A stretch of DNA of 64,000 nucleotides from Thozetella sp. PMI_491. Its lineage: Eukaryota; Ascomycota; Sordariomycetes; Chaetosphaeriales; Chaetosphaeriaceae. The stretch lies in the NCBI GenBank assembly GCA_021432635.1, contig MU270029.1:248001-312000 (forward strand), written 5' to 3'. Made by a program: the position numbers and the translations under genes. Position 1 is the stretch's first letter. Each line of letters opens with the position of its first letter. Positions 21,702-31,676 of the stretch are shown here, piece by piece. Under the pieces are notes generated by a model that was given only the letters and a program-made list of their open reading frames with translations, did not search any database and was not told the origin of the DNA.

Positions 21702-23218
21702 GAGGATGCTCCAAAGGGGACTGTCACAAATGTGTGCTTGTACTGTACAAACTATCGCCCTATGAGAAAGATATCAAGATCCCCCGTCTTACGGTCTGCG
21801 TTGTAGTCTAGCCAAGGAGGCTGTATGCATGTGTGCAGTGACTCATGTTGAATTGTCTTGGCCTGCAGCGCTGGCTGGGGACGGTCTTCGTGAGATCAGA
21901 CGCACAGTTTGGCTTGGTTTTGTCAGCAGCCGACTAGCCAGAGCCACGATTAGAAGTAAAAGCACGCGGAGTCTCGGCCACTCGCCAGGGTCTGGTAAAG
22001 CTGGGCGTGGTCATATCCTTCGTTGAAGGTACATTTTTCGAGGTTCTAAAGCAGTTCTGGAATCACAGGCTATAATGTCCATCTCGCAGGGATGGAGGCA
22101 TCCAATGGTGGCGCTCCCTAAGCTTATAGTCCGCACTTGCTTAGGTACTGTAGCTACAGATAGATGTACGATAAGCACCTTAACCAGGGCCTCCTCCAGA
22201 TCTTGGGTGGTTACACAGCCGCTATGTCGCTTACCAAGTTGCAGGTTTCGACAGCTGGGTAGGTTTCGCGGGCCGAAGAAACCGATGCGAGGAATGAGTC
22301 GACACGCGGCGGGGCAATTGCTTCGTAATGCTGCGCTGGTATATATACGTTTCGGTGTTTATCCACGGCGATAGAGAAAGCACCGATGAGTTTTAGAGAT
22401 CTGCAGGCGCTGAGAGGTTCCACGCCGGAATTAAGATCACAGCGGATACCAGACCTCGGCCACAGCCAATAACGGACCGCGGTACGGTACCCCAAAGCAA
22501 AGCTTCCCCTCTAGCCTCCAGCGAAAGCCCAACCTTGCATGCTGCGGGGATGGCCATGTTCGCTCCTTGAGCTCTAGAGTGCTTCCCAGCTATCGTCTGA
22601 GGAATTGGAGGACCTCGAGCTGAGTAGGTGCCATACCAGTTGGCGAAGCAGGAGAGATGAAAGCACTCCCGGATAATGTATCCCGTTGAACAAAGTGCAG
22701 CGATGGTTGGGAATTGACCGAGATGCTCAGAGCTACAGAACGGCCACATGTAAACAAAATGCCGAGCTCTTATGCCTGTCCTGTCATGACATGATGCGGT
22801 AAATAGCGCGAAAGCTTGACAGCTAGTCGATCTGCCGAACAACACCAAAGGCCACTAAGCCCCTCAAGGTGCGGCAGATGGGCAGAAGCAGCGACTCGAG
22901 ACGTGGCGCGGGGCGGGGAAGTCTCGTTCCAGGCTTGACTACACCCGGAGCTATGACCGGCAGCGACGTTGTCTCCGTCAAAGGCTATAGATGAGAGATG
23001 CAAGGCGCTCGGATAGCAACCAAGCCGACCCAGTGTGCCAATGCTCCATGTTTGTTGTCGTGAAGTCTATATATAAGCCCCTCGAGCTCCGTCTTCCAGT
23101 CCGACAACCACCTCTCCTTCTCTCCTTCCACCCTCGACATCCTAACGCCAAGAACCATCGACGCATCGAGACATCCACACCACTAGGCCAATCGCCGTTT
23201 CCGAACACCAATTGAAAC
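21702..23218. other. 1.5-kb intergenic region
   Basis: No gene is supported. The sequence has mixed composition with several TTAGGTACTGTAGCTACAG-like motifs near 22140. A CT-rich leader with TATATATAAG at about 23070 precedes the aldo/keto reductase. Confidence 0.5.
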
Positions 23219-24608
23219 ATGTCGAGGACAAACGTTCTGCCCTCGGCGCCGCCGCCGAAGAGCCTTCTCGGCCGGTACCGCCTCCTGGCACCCACCGCCG
23301 GCGTCCGGGTGAGCCCCCTGTGCCTCGGGGCCATGAACTTCGGCAACAGCTGGAAAGAGTACATGGGCGAGTGCGACCAGTCCACCACCGAGTCCATCTT
23401 GGACTACTTTTTCGACCAAGGAGGTGAGTTATACTGGCCCGCCTGTGCCGAAGCTCTCTGCGGCCCGCGGCCTGCAACAGTACCCCGCCCCGTTTTGCCG
23501 GCTACTTCGAGAAGCAGCTAACGAGTGCCCACTTCCATTACAGGCAACTTCATCGATACCTCTAACAATTACCAGTTTGGGGTGAGCATCCCCTAGCCTC
23601 TAGCCCCTGATGCCAGCCCAGCGTGGCAGGCAGCTAACCGCCGCTGCAGGAGTCTGAGGCATGGATTGGAGAGTGGATGAAGAAGCGCGGCAATCGTGAT
23701 GAGATGGTCATTGCTACCAAGTATACGACCAACTACAAGGTCGGCGAGGGCAAGAACAACGTATACGCCAACTTTGGCGGTAATGGTAGCAAGAGCCTGC
23801 ACGTTTCGGTAGAGGCGAGCTTGAAAAGGCTCCAGACCGACTACATAGACCTGGTCCGTCTGTTCCCGTCCCCCGCCCGCTCCGTTCTTGAAGCTGACCG
23901 CGGAACCAGCTCTATGTGCATTGGTGGGATTGCTCGACGTCTATCCCTGAGCTCATGCAGTCGCTCAACCACCTCATCACCTCCGGCAAGGTCCTTTACC
24001 TCGGCGTTTCCGACACCCCGGCCTGGGTCGTGTCAAAGGCTAACCAGTATGCCCGCGACCACGGCCTCCGGCAGTTCTCCGTGTACCAGGGGAGGTGGTC
24101 TGCCGCCTCGCGCGATTTCGAGCGCGACATTATCCCCATGGCCCGTGACGAAGGCATGGGATTGGCCCCCTGGGGTTCCATCGGAGGCGGTGCCTTTAAG
24201 ACGGAGGAGCAACGGAAGGCCACCGGCGGCCGCGCTGTGCAGGCATCCGAGCAGCAGATCAAGGTTAGCGCTGCGCTCGAAGCGGTAGCCAAGCGCAAGG
24301 GCACCGCTCTCACAACGGTCGCAATTGCCTACGTGATGCAGAAAACCGCCTACGTCTTTCCCATCATTGGCGGCCGCAACATCGACCATCTTAAGGGCAA
24401 CATCGATGCACTTGCGCTGGAGCTGACCGCGGAGGACTTCGCCGAGATCGAGGGAGCCGTACCGTTCGATATTGGCTTCCCCATGACCTTCATGTACGGC
24501 GAGAAGATCCCCGACGACCACCAGGCCGTCGCTCTTCTCCGTTTGAACGGCACCTATGACAATGCCCTGGGGCCTCTGCCCATCAAGCCGGCCAAGGGCG
24601 GTCAGTAG
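23219..24608 (+). CDS. Aldo/keto reductase, norsolorinic-acid-reductase / aryl-alcohol dehydrogenase type
   Basis: The exons are 23219-23423, 23544-23581, 23650-23853 and 23910-24608, giving about 381 residues, typical of the AAD/NorA group. The aldo/keto reductase tetrad is visible: Asp and Tyr in FIDTSNNYQFG, Lys in VIATKYTTNY, and His in LYVHWWD. The C-terminal part has PWGSIGGGAFKT and FPIIGGRNIDHLKGNI, the NADP(H)-binding end of the barrel. Members reduce aromatic aldehydes or polyketide ketones using NADPH. No polyketide synthase or other pathway gene is adjacent, so a general aryl-aldehyde or redox-stress role is as likely as secondary metabolism. Exon 2 is only 38 nt. A TATA-like element lies about 150 bp before the start, suggesting inducible expression. 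Confidence 0.92.
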
Positions 24609-25658
24609 GGTATTGGCCGCAGAGCCGCGCGGGTGCGCTGGGCCCTGGGACGAGAGCATGAAGGCAGTGAACAAGTAGCATGGCGGCGGAACACGTACGA
24701 TAATGAGCGGCAATTCCCGCGGCAATATCGGGGGAGCAATGTCTATGATGACCGAGAATATGAGATCTACCCGCAGAGCACCGCGGTGTAGGGTTGCCGT
24801 TGGTAGACGGTAGAGGAGGGCTCATTATCGGAGATGCACAAGCCACGCCACTCCTTTGAAGGAGGATACCCCTAGACACTCCTTAGAGTACCCTAAATAT
24901 AAGCCAGGCTTGCATCTTTCCGCAAACTGGATCGCGCAAGACGAAGGGTGTTAGTAGGTCGTTCGCACACAGTGAAGCAATACCGCGACATGTTTCCACG
25001 GAGTGAAAGTAATGCACACTAGGATGCAACAACTAGGCTTCCAGACTCCGCTTTGTACTAGAGTTGAAAGAGCTCTGAAAAAAATAATTACTCCACGGAG
25101 CAGCGTTGTCGTGTAAAAGCCGTATGGCTCATCCCTTCGCGTAAGTCTATTCGACTCAGCGACAGGCATCTAGCTCGGCGGAAAAGGGGTGGTAAACAAA
25201 CCGTCGAGACCCACATAAATAAGCATGAATAGGCCCAGGCTGATTACGATTCGAAGCTGGAACGAGTGTATGCAGAATGACGAGATATCCACTTTGGACC
25301 GGGTTAAGCAGCTTATCCCGTCGATATCATACTAAATCGTCTCAATGCGAATGCTGTGTCCTAGTCAAAGTGACTGTGTACTAGAGAGCCAAGTGTGGGA
25401 CCTTGGGCTGCGACTTCCTCGATATTCACCTCCCATCTTGGGTTGCCTTCATCATCTCCAGCCTGTACCTTCCCCAAAACTTGGAAAGAACACTGGAGAC
25501 ATGGAGGTCTGCGCGACGATGATTCTTGGGGCCTGCACCGGTTGCATAGCTCCGCACTGCTCAACATTGCGTCTAGACGCCGTCGCATCTGCTATTGCGG
25601 GACCATCGAATCTATCTCAGTCACCAGTTGCACGCACAACCACCCCTTGCGAATAATC
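24609..25658. other. Intergenic region
   Basis: No gene is seen. The part from 24,880 to 25,330 is richer in A/T than its neighbours. An open frame reaches upstream of the next gene to 25,395 but has no ATG before 25,659 in that frame. Confidence 0.45.
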
Positions 25659-27202
25659 ATGGTGGCCGCAGAAGAGCATCCAGTCCCGCAGCCTGCGGTG
25701 AACTCTTCATCAAAGCCGCGGTTGACTCGGACGTATTCGTTGAAAAGCAAACAGCCACACCTCCCTTCGCGTATGCCACAACTTCGGCCGCTGAGGCAGC
25801 AAGCGGATGGCAGGTGCCTGCCGCCCCAAAGAATCGAACACACTACCCAGAACGAGTGTGTCAGTCGTGGGAACCTCTCAACTCGTTCGATTCGAGTCGC
25901 CGAGGCCAATTGTGGCTCGACGAATAGAGAGGAAGAAAATGATCTCATGAGTGATGACGAGGCCTTTCATCCCGATGCATATGTGCTGCCTGAGTTGTAT
26001 CTGTTGAGCGACCCGAGTACGGCTTCTCTCTAACTAGAATACGAGGGAGAATAGACTGACATATATCCCTAGGCGCACATGACAAGTCGTCGGAAGCACT
26101 GGACCGACCAGCCATCTTGGACTATGGAACAAGCAAGCAAACATCTCGGGATTGCACCACTCCCATGTCGTCAGCAGCGTCGGCCGATCAGACGACACCG
26201 CGAAGGGCCTATCCTCTTCCACCTTTCCTAACCTCTCGAAAGGAATCAACCAAGCAATTTAAGAGAATAAAGAGACGTCGAGATGGCCAAGGTAGGCTTG
26301 TATACTGTGGCTATACCCCTGGAGACGGATTCTCTGAGGGGGAAGCCAGCCCAGCCGGATTCTCAGGTCTTCCCCCTGTTCCGAGGAAGGGCAAAAATCT
26401 CGACCTGACACAGACGCCACCAGCAACGCAGGATACTGAAATCCGCCCTGGTGGGGGCATTCCTGCTGATATCTCAGGACCAGCTGAGCCTGTGACTTCA
26501 CGCCGGAATAACTTACAGCGGACCCGTCATAAGATCGCACAACAGCAACCTGCCCTCTATTCTGCGACCGTGGGTACGGAACTACGAATTAGGAAAGACA
26601 GCCCCGACCGTGTCGATTCGGGGATCCGTAAGAATTCGCAGTACAAGCTGCGCCCGACACCGGAGCCGTCCACCCATTTCATTGCTGATCGCCGTGGTTC
26701 AACGCGACTGTTACCAGTTGAGGGGACAACAGTAGACGTGGAGCTTGTTCATTTCGACGAATTTCTACGACAGTCGCAGGTTCTTGTGGATATCAATGGA
26801 AGAAACCTTGCTCTTGGAGACGACTCAGATAGCCTACCAGAGAACAGCAAGAGCGGTAACAATGGTGATGTAGTCAGTACAGCCGCGAACCAAGAGGACT
26901 ATATGCAGGCATTTTCACCAGAAGATGAGCAGCAACGCCAGGGAATCTCTCACCATGTGCAAGGACAAGCTAAAATAAGAGACGAGGTCGAAGTTCCCGG
27001 AACCAGCCCATCCCTTATTGGCAACGCTGGGCAAAGTAAAGTTGCTAACGGCGAGGACTTGACCCTTGATCGACCGGGTTCATTCGAGTTACCCATCTCC
27101 GACACGCCGATGCCACGTCGCATGCAGAAAGGACCGCACGCAGTCGAAGATGTCGGTGTTCAAACAACCCAGAGCTTGCTTTTCCGGGCCAAGACAGAGT
27201 GA
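25659..27202 (+). CDS. Hypothetical protein, low-complexity
   Basis: The exons are 25659-26016 and 26073-27202, giving about 495 residues. I do not recognise a family. The protein is Ser/Thr/Pro/Gln-rich with scattered basic clusters (KRIKRRRDG near residue 175) and no membrane segment or signal peptide, suggesting a disordered, perhaps nuclear protein. Short ordered-looking stretches include ELVHFDEFLRQSQVLVDING. The intron (56 nt, GTACGG..CCTAG, CTGAC branch site) was inferred because it removes an in-frame stop and joins two long open frames. Third-position GC bias is weaker than in neighbouring housekeeping genes, so it may be fast-evolving or lineage-restricted. A single-exon alternative ending near 26033 is possible. 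Confidence 0.6.
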
Positions 27203-27580
27203 CAGGTTCGGGATAGTCTTAGCATATCCTCCTGGCTGCGAACATGAACAGAAATCTATGCTGAGGTAGACTACGCCAGAGAGCGTCCCGTATCTTCTAG
27301 CTACCTAAGACACCTTGCTATTTTGACCCGGAAATGTTATTCCATTCTCCTCCCAACTGTCCTGATTTGGATGTCTCTCGCTCCGCTCGATTTCATTGGC
27401 AGCAACCGAGATGAGCACGAACCTGGGTTTCCCTTTATAAAGTACCTCAGCTAACTCCTGGAATCTGTACACCTTGCTATATATAAAGAACCTGCCATCG
27501 TCCTCAAGGTGACACTCCGTAGCCCAAAACTCCCAGCTGCACTTTTCAGCTCCTAGAGCTGGCTTACTTCCCCATCGGCG
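27203..27580. other. Convergent 3' spacer
   Basis: This lies between the tail-to-tail hypothetical gene and bub3. It is AT-richer than both genes; no gene is seen. Confidence 0.5.
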
Positions 27581-28822
27581 TTACTTGGAACCCTTTCCCT
27601 TGGCCTCGCTCTCACCCAGCTCCCTGATGAAGATCTTTGTCTGTCCCTCGCCGCTGTAATCCTCCATACCTGTCTCAAAGCCAGGGCACACACCGATCGC
27701 GAGGTATTTCCCATCTTTGGAGAAGGACAGCGCCGCGACGCTATTGGGGAATTTTTGATACTGGCGCATCCGGCGCTTCGCCTCGGCGTCCCACAGCGCC
27801 ACGGTGCCATCACCGCCTCCGCTCGCGAAGGTGCCGTGGACCGGGTGAAAGGCAAGAGCATTGACGGGGTAGACGATGTCGCCTCCGCCCTCCTCCTCAG
27901 GCGCCGCCTGCCGGTGGCACTTGAAGGCATACTTGCGAGCCTGCGACTCGGCCGTGTCCTCGAACCACTCGACAGCCACGCGGCCCTCAATAGATGATGT
28001 CGCATATCCGGCGTCCGACGGCATGCAGCTCGTTGCGCGGGTGAGGAACTTCAGAGACGACTCGCGCTGCTGCCAGGGCTTGATCTCGGATGCCGGCTTC
28101 GCAGTGGCCACAGCGGCGGCCAGGGTGGGGAGGTCGTAGATGTGCACGAGGCGCGCCGTCATGGCGACGACGACTTTGGAAGGGGAGGCGGCGAGAGCAT
28201 GGGGTTTACCGGGGAGAGGGATGACGAGGGGTTCTGTTGCGGGTGAGCTGGTGCTGTGAACATGCAGCGTGCTGTCCCATGAGGCGGAGATGAGGAGTGC
28301 TGAGGGGGGTAGATTAGTTATCACATGCACGGACAAGGTATTCGAAGCGAACTTACATTCTTCGGGGCTGAAAGCGACACATCGTACCGGCTGGCTGTGT
28401 TTGCTCAGGACGGTCTGCTCTCCAGTTGTGAGATCGATGCTACAATGACGACAGTTAGTACCGGCCCTCACGTGCGCCTGCGATGCGCAATCGAAAAGGG
28501 GGAACCCACCGCTTTACCTGCCAGTCCATGCCAGCAGTGTATGCCTCGTCGTCGCTCGCGCCGAAGCAGACGTCTAGGACTGGTGCGCGATGCTCGAACG
28601 TCTGTACAAGAGTGGCCACTTCCTCGCCCACATCGTAGAGATATACGTTCTTGTCCCACGACGAGACCAGCAGGCGGGAGGACGAACCGGGCGCGAAATC
28701 GAGCGAAGAGATGGCATCGTTGGGCGGTTGCGCCACCTCGAATTGTGTTGCTAAAGTCTTGTCAGCTTGACTAAACATGGAAGGATCCTATACCACAGCC
28801 TCGCCCACTTACCTGGCGCCAT
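27581..28822 (-). CDS. bub3: Mitotic checkpoint protein Bub3
   Basis: On the minus strand the exons are 28822-28813, 28750-28510, 28439-28357 and 28299-27581, giving about 350 residues. The first exon holds only ATG plus seven bases. The protein is a WD40 propeller: SSRLLVSSWDKNVYLYDV, AYTAGMDWQVKRIDL, LLISASWDSTLHV, then YATSSIEGRVAVEWFED and FKCHRQ, which are Bub3/Rae1-group signatures. The last blades are FASGGGDGTVALWDAEAKRR and KTKIFIREL-like GQTKIFIRELGE. Bub3 binds phosphorylated MELT motifs on the kinetochore protein Spc105/Knl1 and recruits Bub1 and BubR1/Mad3. Bub3 is favoured over Rae1 by the SIEGRVAVEWF and FIRELGE strings. The start is 387 bp from divergent gpn2. Confidence 0.93.
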
Positions 28823-29209
28823 TTTGATGTGTCTGTATTGGATGTATCGTACAATCCAGGGTCGATGGGGGGACAAAGTCGCGGGCGGGAAGCTCCAAGG
28901 CAGGGTAAGGGTTGGAGTAAACAAGCGAAGAAAATTGCCCGGGCTCACCGCCAAAAAGGCGAAAGCTGGCAAGGGGGGGTAGCTTTGTGGTGGGTCCGCG
29001 GGGTGAATCTTCAAAGTCCCTGGCGGGGCACTTCTTCGGCCGCCGACCATCAGCTTCTCCAGGCGAAAAAGAGGCGCCACTACCAGACGTCGTCCTTTTC
29101 AACGCGCATACGCTCCTACGAGGAGGTATCATCGTGGCAGTTCTCTAGGGATATATACGATTTCTCTGCACACCCTGCGCATTTTATTAGGCTCGATCCC
29201 ATCTCGACC
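28823..29209. other. Divergent promoter, bub3 / gpn2
   Basis: A 387-bp head-to-head spacer. An open frame runs through it into gpn2, but the family N-terminus begins at 29210. Confidence 0.55.
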
Positions 29210-30398
29210 ATGCCGTTCGGGCAGCTCGTCCTCGGCAGTCCAGGCTCGGGAAAGAGCACGTACTGCGATGGCAGTCAGTCTCCCGCCTCCTTCCTAGATA
29301 TTCTTGCTTTCATATAGGACACCCCTCTGACACACAGACCCGGCCTTTTAGTGTACCAGTTCATGGGGGCCATCGGACGTCAGTGCTCCGTGATCAACCT
29401 AGACCCGGCGAACGATCACACCAGCTACCCATGCGCGCTGGACATACGAAACCTAGTCACCTTGGAGGAGATCATGGAAGCGGATCAGTTGGGGCCGAAC
29501 GGTGGTATATTGTACGCGCTTGAGGAGCTGGAGCACAATATGGAGTGGCTCGAGGAAGGCTTGAAGGAGCTCGGGGAGGATTACTTGCTCTTCGACTGCC
29601 CCGGCCAGGTGGAGTTGTACACGCATCACAACTCGCTACGGAACATCATCTATCGGCTGCAGAAGCTCGGGTTCAGGGTACGTAGCGCTTACAGAGAGTC
29701 CTCTATTGCCGGTGGGGTGTTGGGGTGCTAACCGTGCACAGCTGGTATCAGTCCATCTGTCGGACTGTTTTTGCCTGACCCAGCCATCCCTCTACGTCTC
29801 CAATATCCTCCTCGCGCTCCGCGCCATGCTGCAGCTCGACCTCCCTCACGTCAACGTGCTCACCAAGATCGACAAGATCTCGTCGTATGACACGCTACCA
29901 TTCAATCTCGATTTCTACACCGAAGTCCAAGACTTATCGCGCCTCGTCCCGGTTCTCGAACAGGAGTCGCCCGCGCTGCGGAACGAAAAGTTCGGCCGTT
30001 TGAACCAGGCTATTGCCGACATGGTCGACAGCTTTGGCCTGGTCAATTTTCAGGTGCTCGCTGTAGAAAACAAGAAGAGCATGATGCATCTCCTGCGCAT
30101 CGTGGACCGGGCCGGCGGCTACGTCTTCGGTGGCGCCGAGGGGACAAACGATACCGTATGGCAAGTGGCGATGCGTGACGAGTCGGCATTGCTTGACGTC
30201 CAGGATATCCAGGAGCGGTGGATAGACAATAAGGAGGCGTACGACGAGATCGAGAGCCAGGAGGAAGAGGCGGCCATCAATGCGGCGGCAGAAAAGGAGG
30301 CCGCCGCTCGCGAGGCTGCGGGCCTGAGCCCGATGGACATGTCACCGGAAGAAGCGCCCAGGACCACGACCACGCCCACCGTGCGGAGGAAGCAATGA
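29210..30398 (+). CDS. gpn2: GPN-loop GTPase 2
   Basis: The exons are 29210-29273, 29352-29677 and 29742-30398, giving about 348 residues. The P-loop is GSPGSGKST at the N-terminus. The defining Gly-Pro-Asn insert is at residues 69-71 in EADQLGPNGG. The switch region is FDCPGQVELYTHH and the base-recognition motif is LTKIDK. GPN GTPases form dimers that help assemble RNA polymerase II and import it to the nucleus; GPN2 (yeast Gpn2) acts with Gpn1/Npa3 and Gpn3. The C-terminal tail is acidic and Ala-rich (EEEAAINAAAEKEAA), likely disordered. ATG 29210 was chosen because MPFGQLVLGSPGSGKS is the family N-terminus. The first intron splits the codon of Met22. The stop codon is 16 bp from the convergent pop5 stop. 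Confidence 0.95.
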
Positions 30399-30414
30399 GC
30401 TTGAAGGCTCCCCT

Positions 30415-31063
30415 TCAACCCTCCGATACTTCTCCATCATCGCCGTCCGTGTCATCCTGGACGTCCACCATAGCAAGATCTTGGCTCTTGTCCTTGCCTC
30501 CGAAGAGCAGAGTCAAGGTATCATAGCTTCCACCCGCCATCCCTTGCTTGGCAGCAAGCACGAGGGCCTTACTTCGCCGAATCGCCACCTCTTCAATCTT
30601 GCGCATCGTGCCACTGACATGGACCACGCGGTATGAACATGGACGTCCATTCCTGGCGGGGAGCCGGTCCATAAAGGTCAGGGCGGCCCACGCGAGCCGG
30701 TAGTGGGCACGCGACACGCGGACGATGAAGCTCGAGGTAGCGGGGGAGAAGTATTTGACTGCGTGAGATGGCGCTTAGCATGCGAGGTAGCTAGGTAGAT
30801 GCCGTAGGAGAAGCTTCCCCTGCTTCACATCTCTGCTTTCTCTACTTACTTTGTAATGTGCGCTCGACGGCGCCTGCCCCGCAATCCCCGAACAGAGCTC
30901 GGACTTGGGCCCGTATGGCGTTGGCCAGGGCTGAATCCTTGATGTCGCCTGTGGTGGGCTGGTTGTACAGCAAGAGATCCGAGACTGAGCCCTTTGGTGT
31001 GCCGGCCGGTGGATCGGCGTAGAGGATATTGACTAGTAGGTAGCGGTCCTTGAGTCGCACCAT
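30415..31063 (-). CDS. pop5: Ribonuclease P/MRP protein subunit Pop5
   Basis: On the minus strand the exons are 31063-30850 and 30758-30415, giving about 185 residues. It starts MVRLKDRYLLVNILYADPP, the conserved Pop5 N-terminus. The spliced junction gives LQIKYFSPATSSFIVRVSR, followed by AHYRLAWAALTFM and then RNGRPCSYRVVHVSGTMRKI, the Rpp14/Pop5 fold. Pop5 is part of the protein core of RNase P (tRNA 5' maturation) and RNase MRP (rRNA processing). The C-terminal 30 residues are acidic (VDVQDDTDGDDGEVSEG), as in other fungal Pop5 proteins. The gene is tail to tail with gpn2 with 16 bp between stops, so the mature transcripts must overlap. Confidence 0.94.
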
Positions 31064-31676
31064 CTTTTCCGGCGGCGTAGGGTGGGCGTGGATGTAGGTG
31101 TAGTCAGTGCAGATTGCAAGACTTTCTTTTAGCTAGAGCTTTTGAAGTTTCCTGGAGGACCGCTGACCGTGGCGCCCCTCGTTGTCTGATTGGCGGAACC
31201 TTAGCGTGGCTTGTGGGTACCTAGGTACAGTACCTACAGTACCTTATGTACTCTGTCGGCTGCGGCGGTGGGGGCCATAGGAATCCCAGAGCCTGTAAGT
31301 CAGCCTTACGAATGCTATACTCCACGCACAACAGTGAGATGGTTTTAATCACCGAATATCTGGGTGCTTGGAAGACATTGAGGTGGAAATAGGCCATTAG
31401 CACTCGGATTTCTGCCTATAGTGTATTCTATACCATACTATACCTGCAAGTGCACTTGTCGCCTCTCTCTGTCTGTGAGGCATACTCTCAGAGGTTGGTT
31501 CTAGTCGGGACCAAATTGGCTGGTCGATCTGTCTGGCAATGCAGCGCGTTGTGACTCCCTGCTGCCTGGTAGGCTTTTCCGCCACAGCAGCACAGCCCTA
31601 GATATATATCGCCATTACTCTCCTGTTTTTTACCATTTCTGCCACTCGAGAGTGGCAGGAGTCGTGATCACTGATA
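31064..31676. other. Intergenic with TACCTAGGTAC repeats
   Basis: No gene is seen. A cluster of GTACCTAGGTACAGTACCTA motifs lies at 31216-31245. A hairpin GCCACTC-GA-GAGTGGC lies at 31641-31656, 20 bases before the next start codon. Confidence 0.5.
31216..31245. repeat. Overlapping TACCT/AGGTA palindromic cluster
   Basis: Three to four overlapping TACCTAGGTA-type units are visible. Single copies recur in other intergenic stretches of this window. They can form hairpins. Confidence 0.7.

Noticed and set aside
28829-29209. Upstream in-frame extension of GPN2
   Set aside because: The extension is basic low-complexity sequence; the family begins at MPFGQLVLGSPGSGKS (29210).
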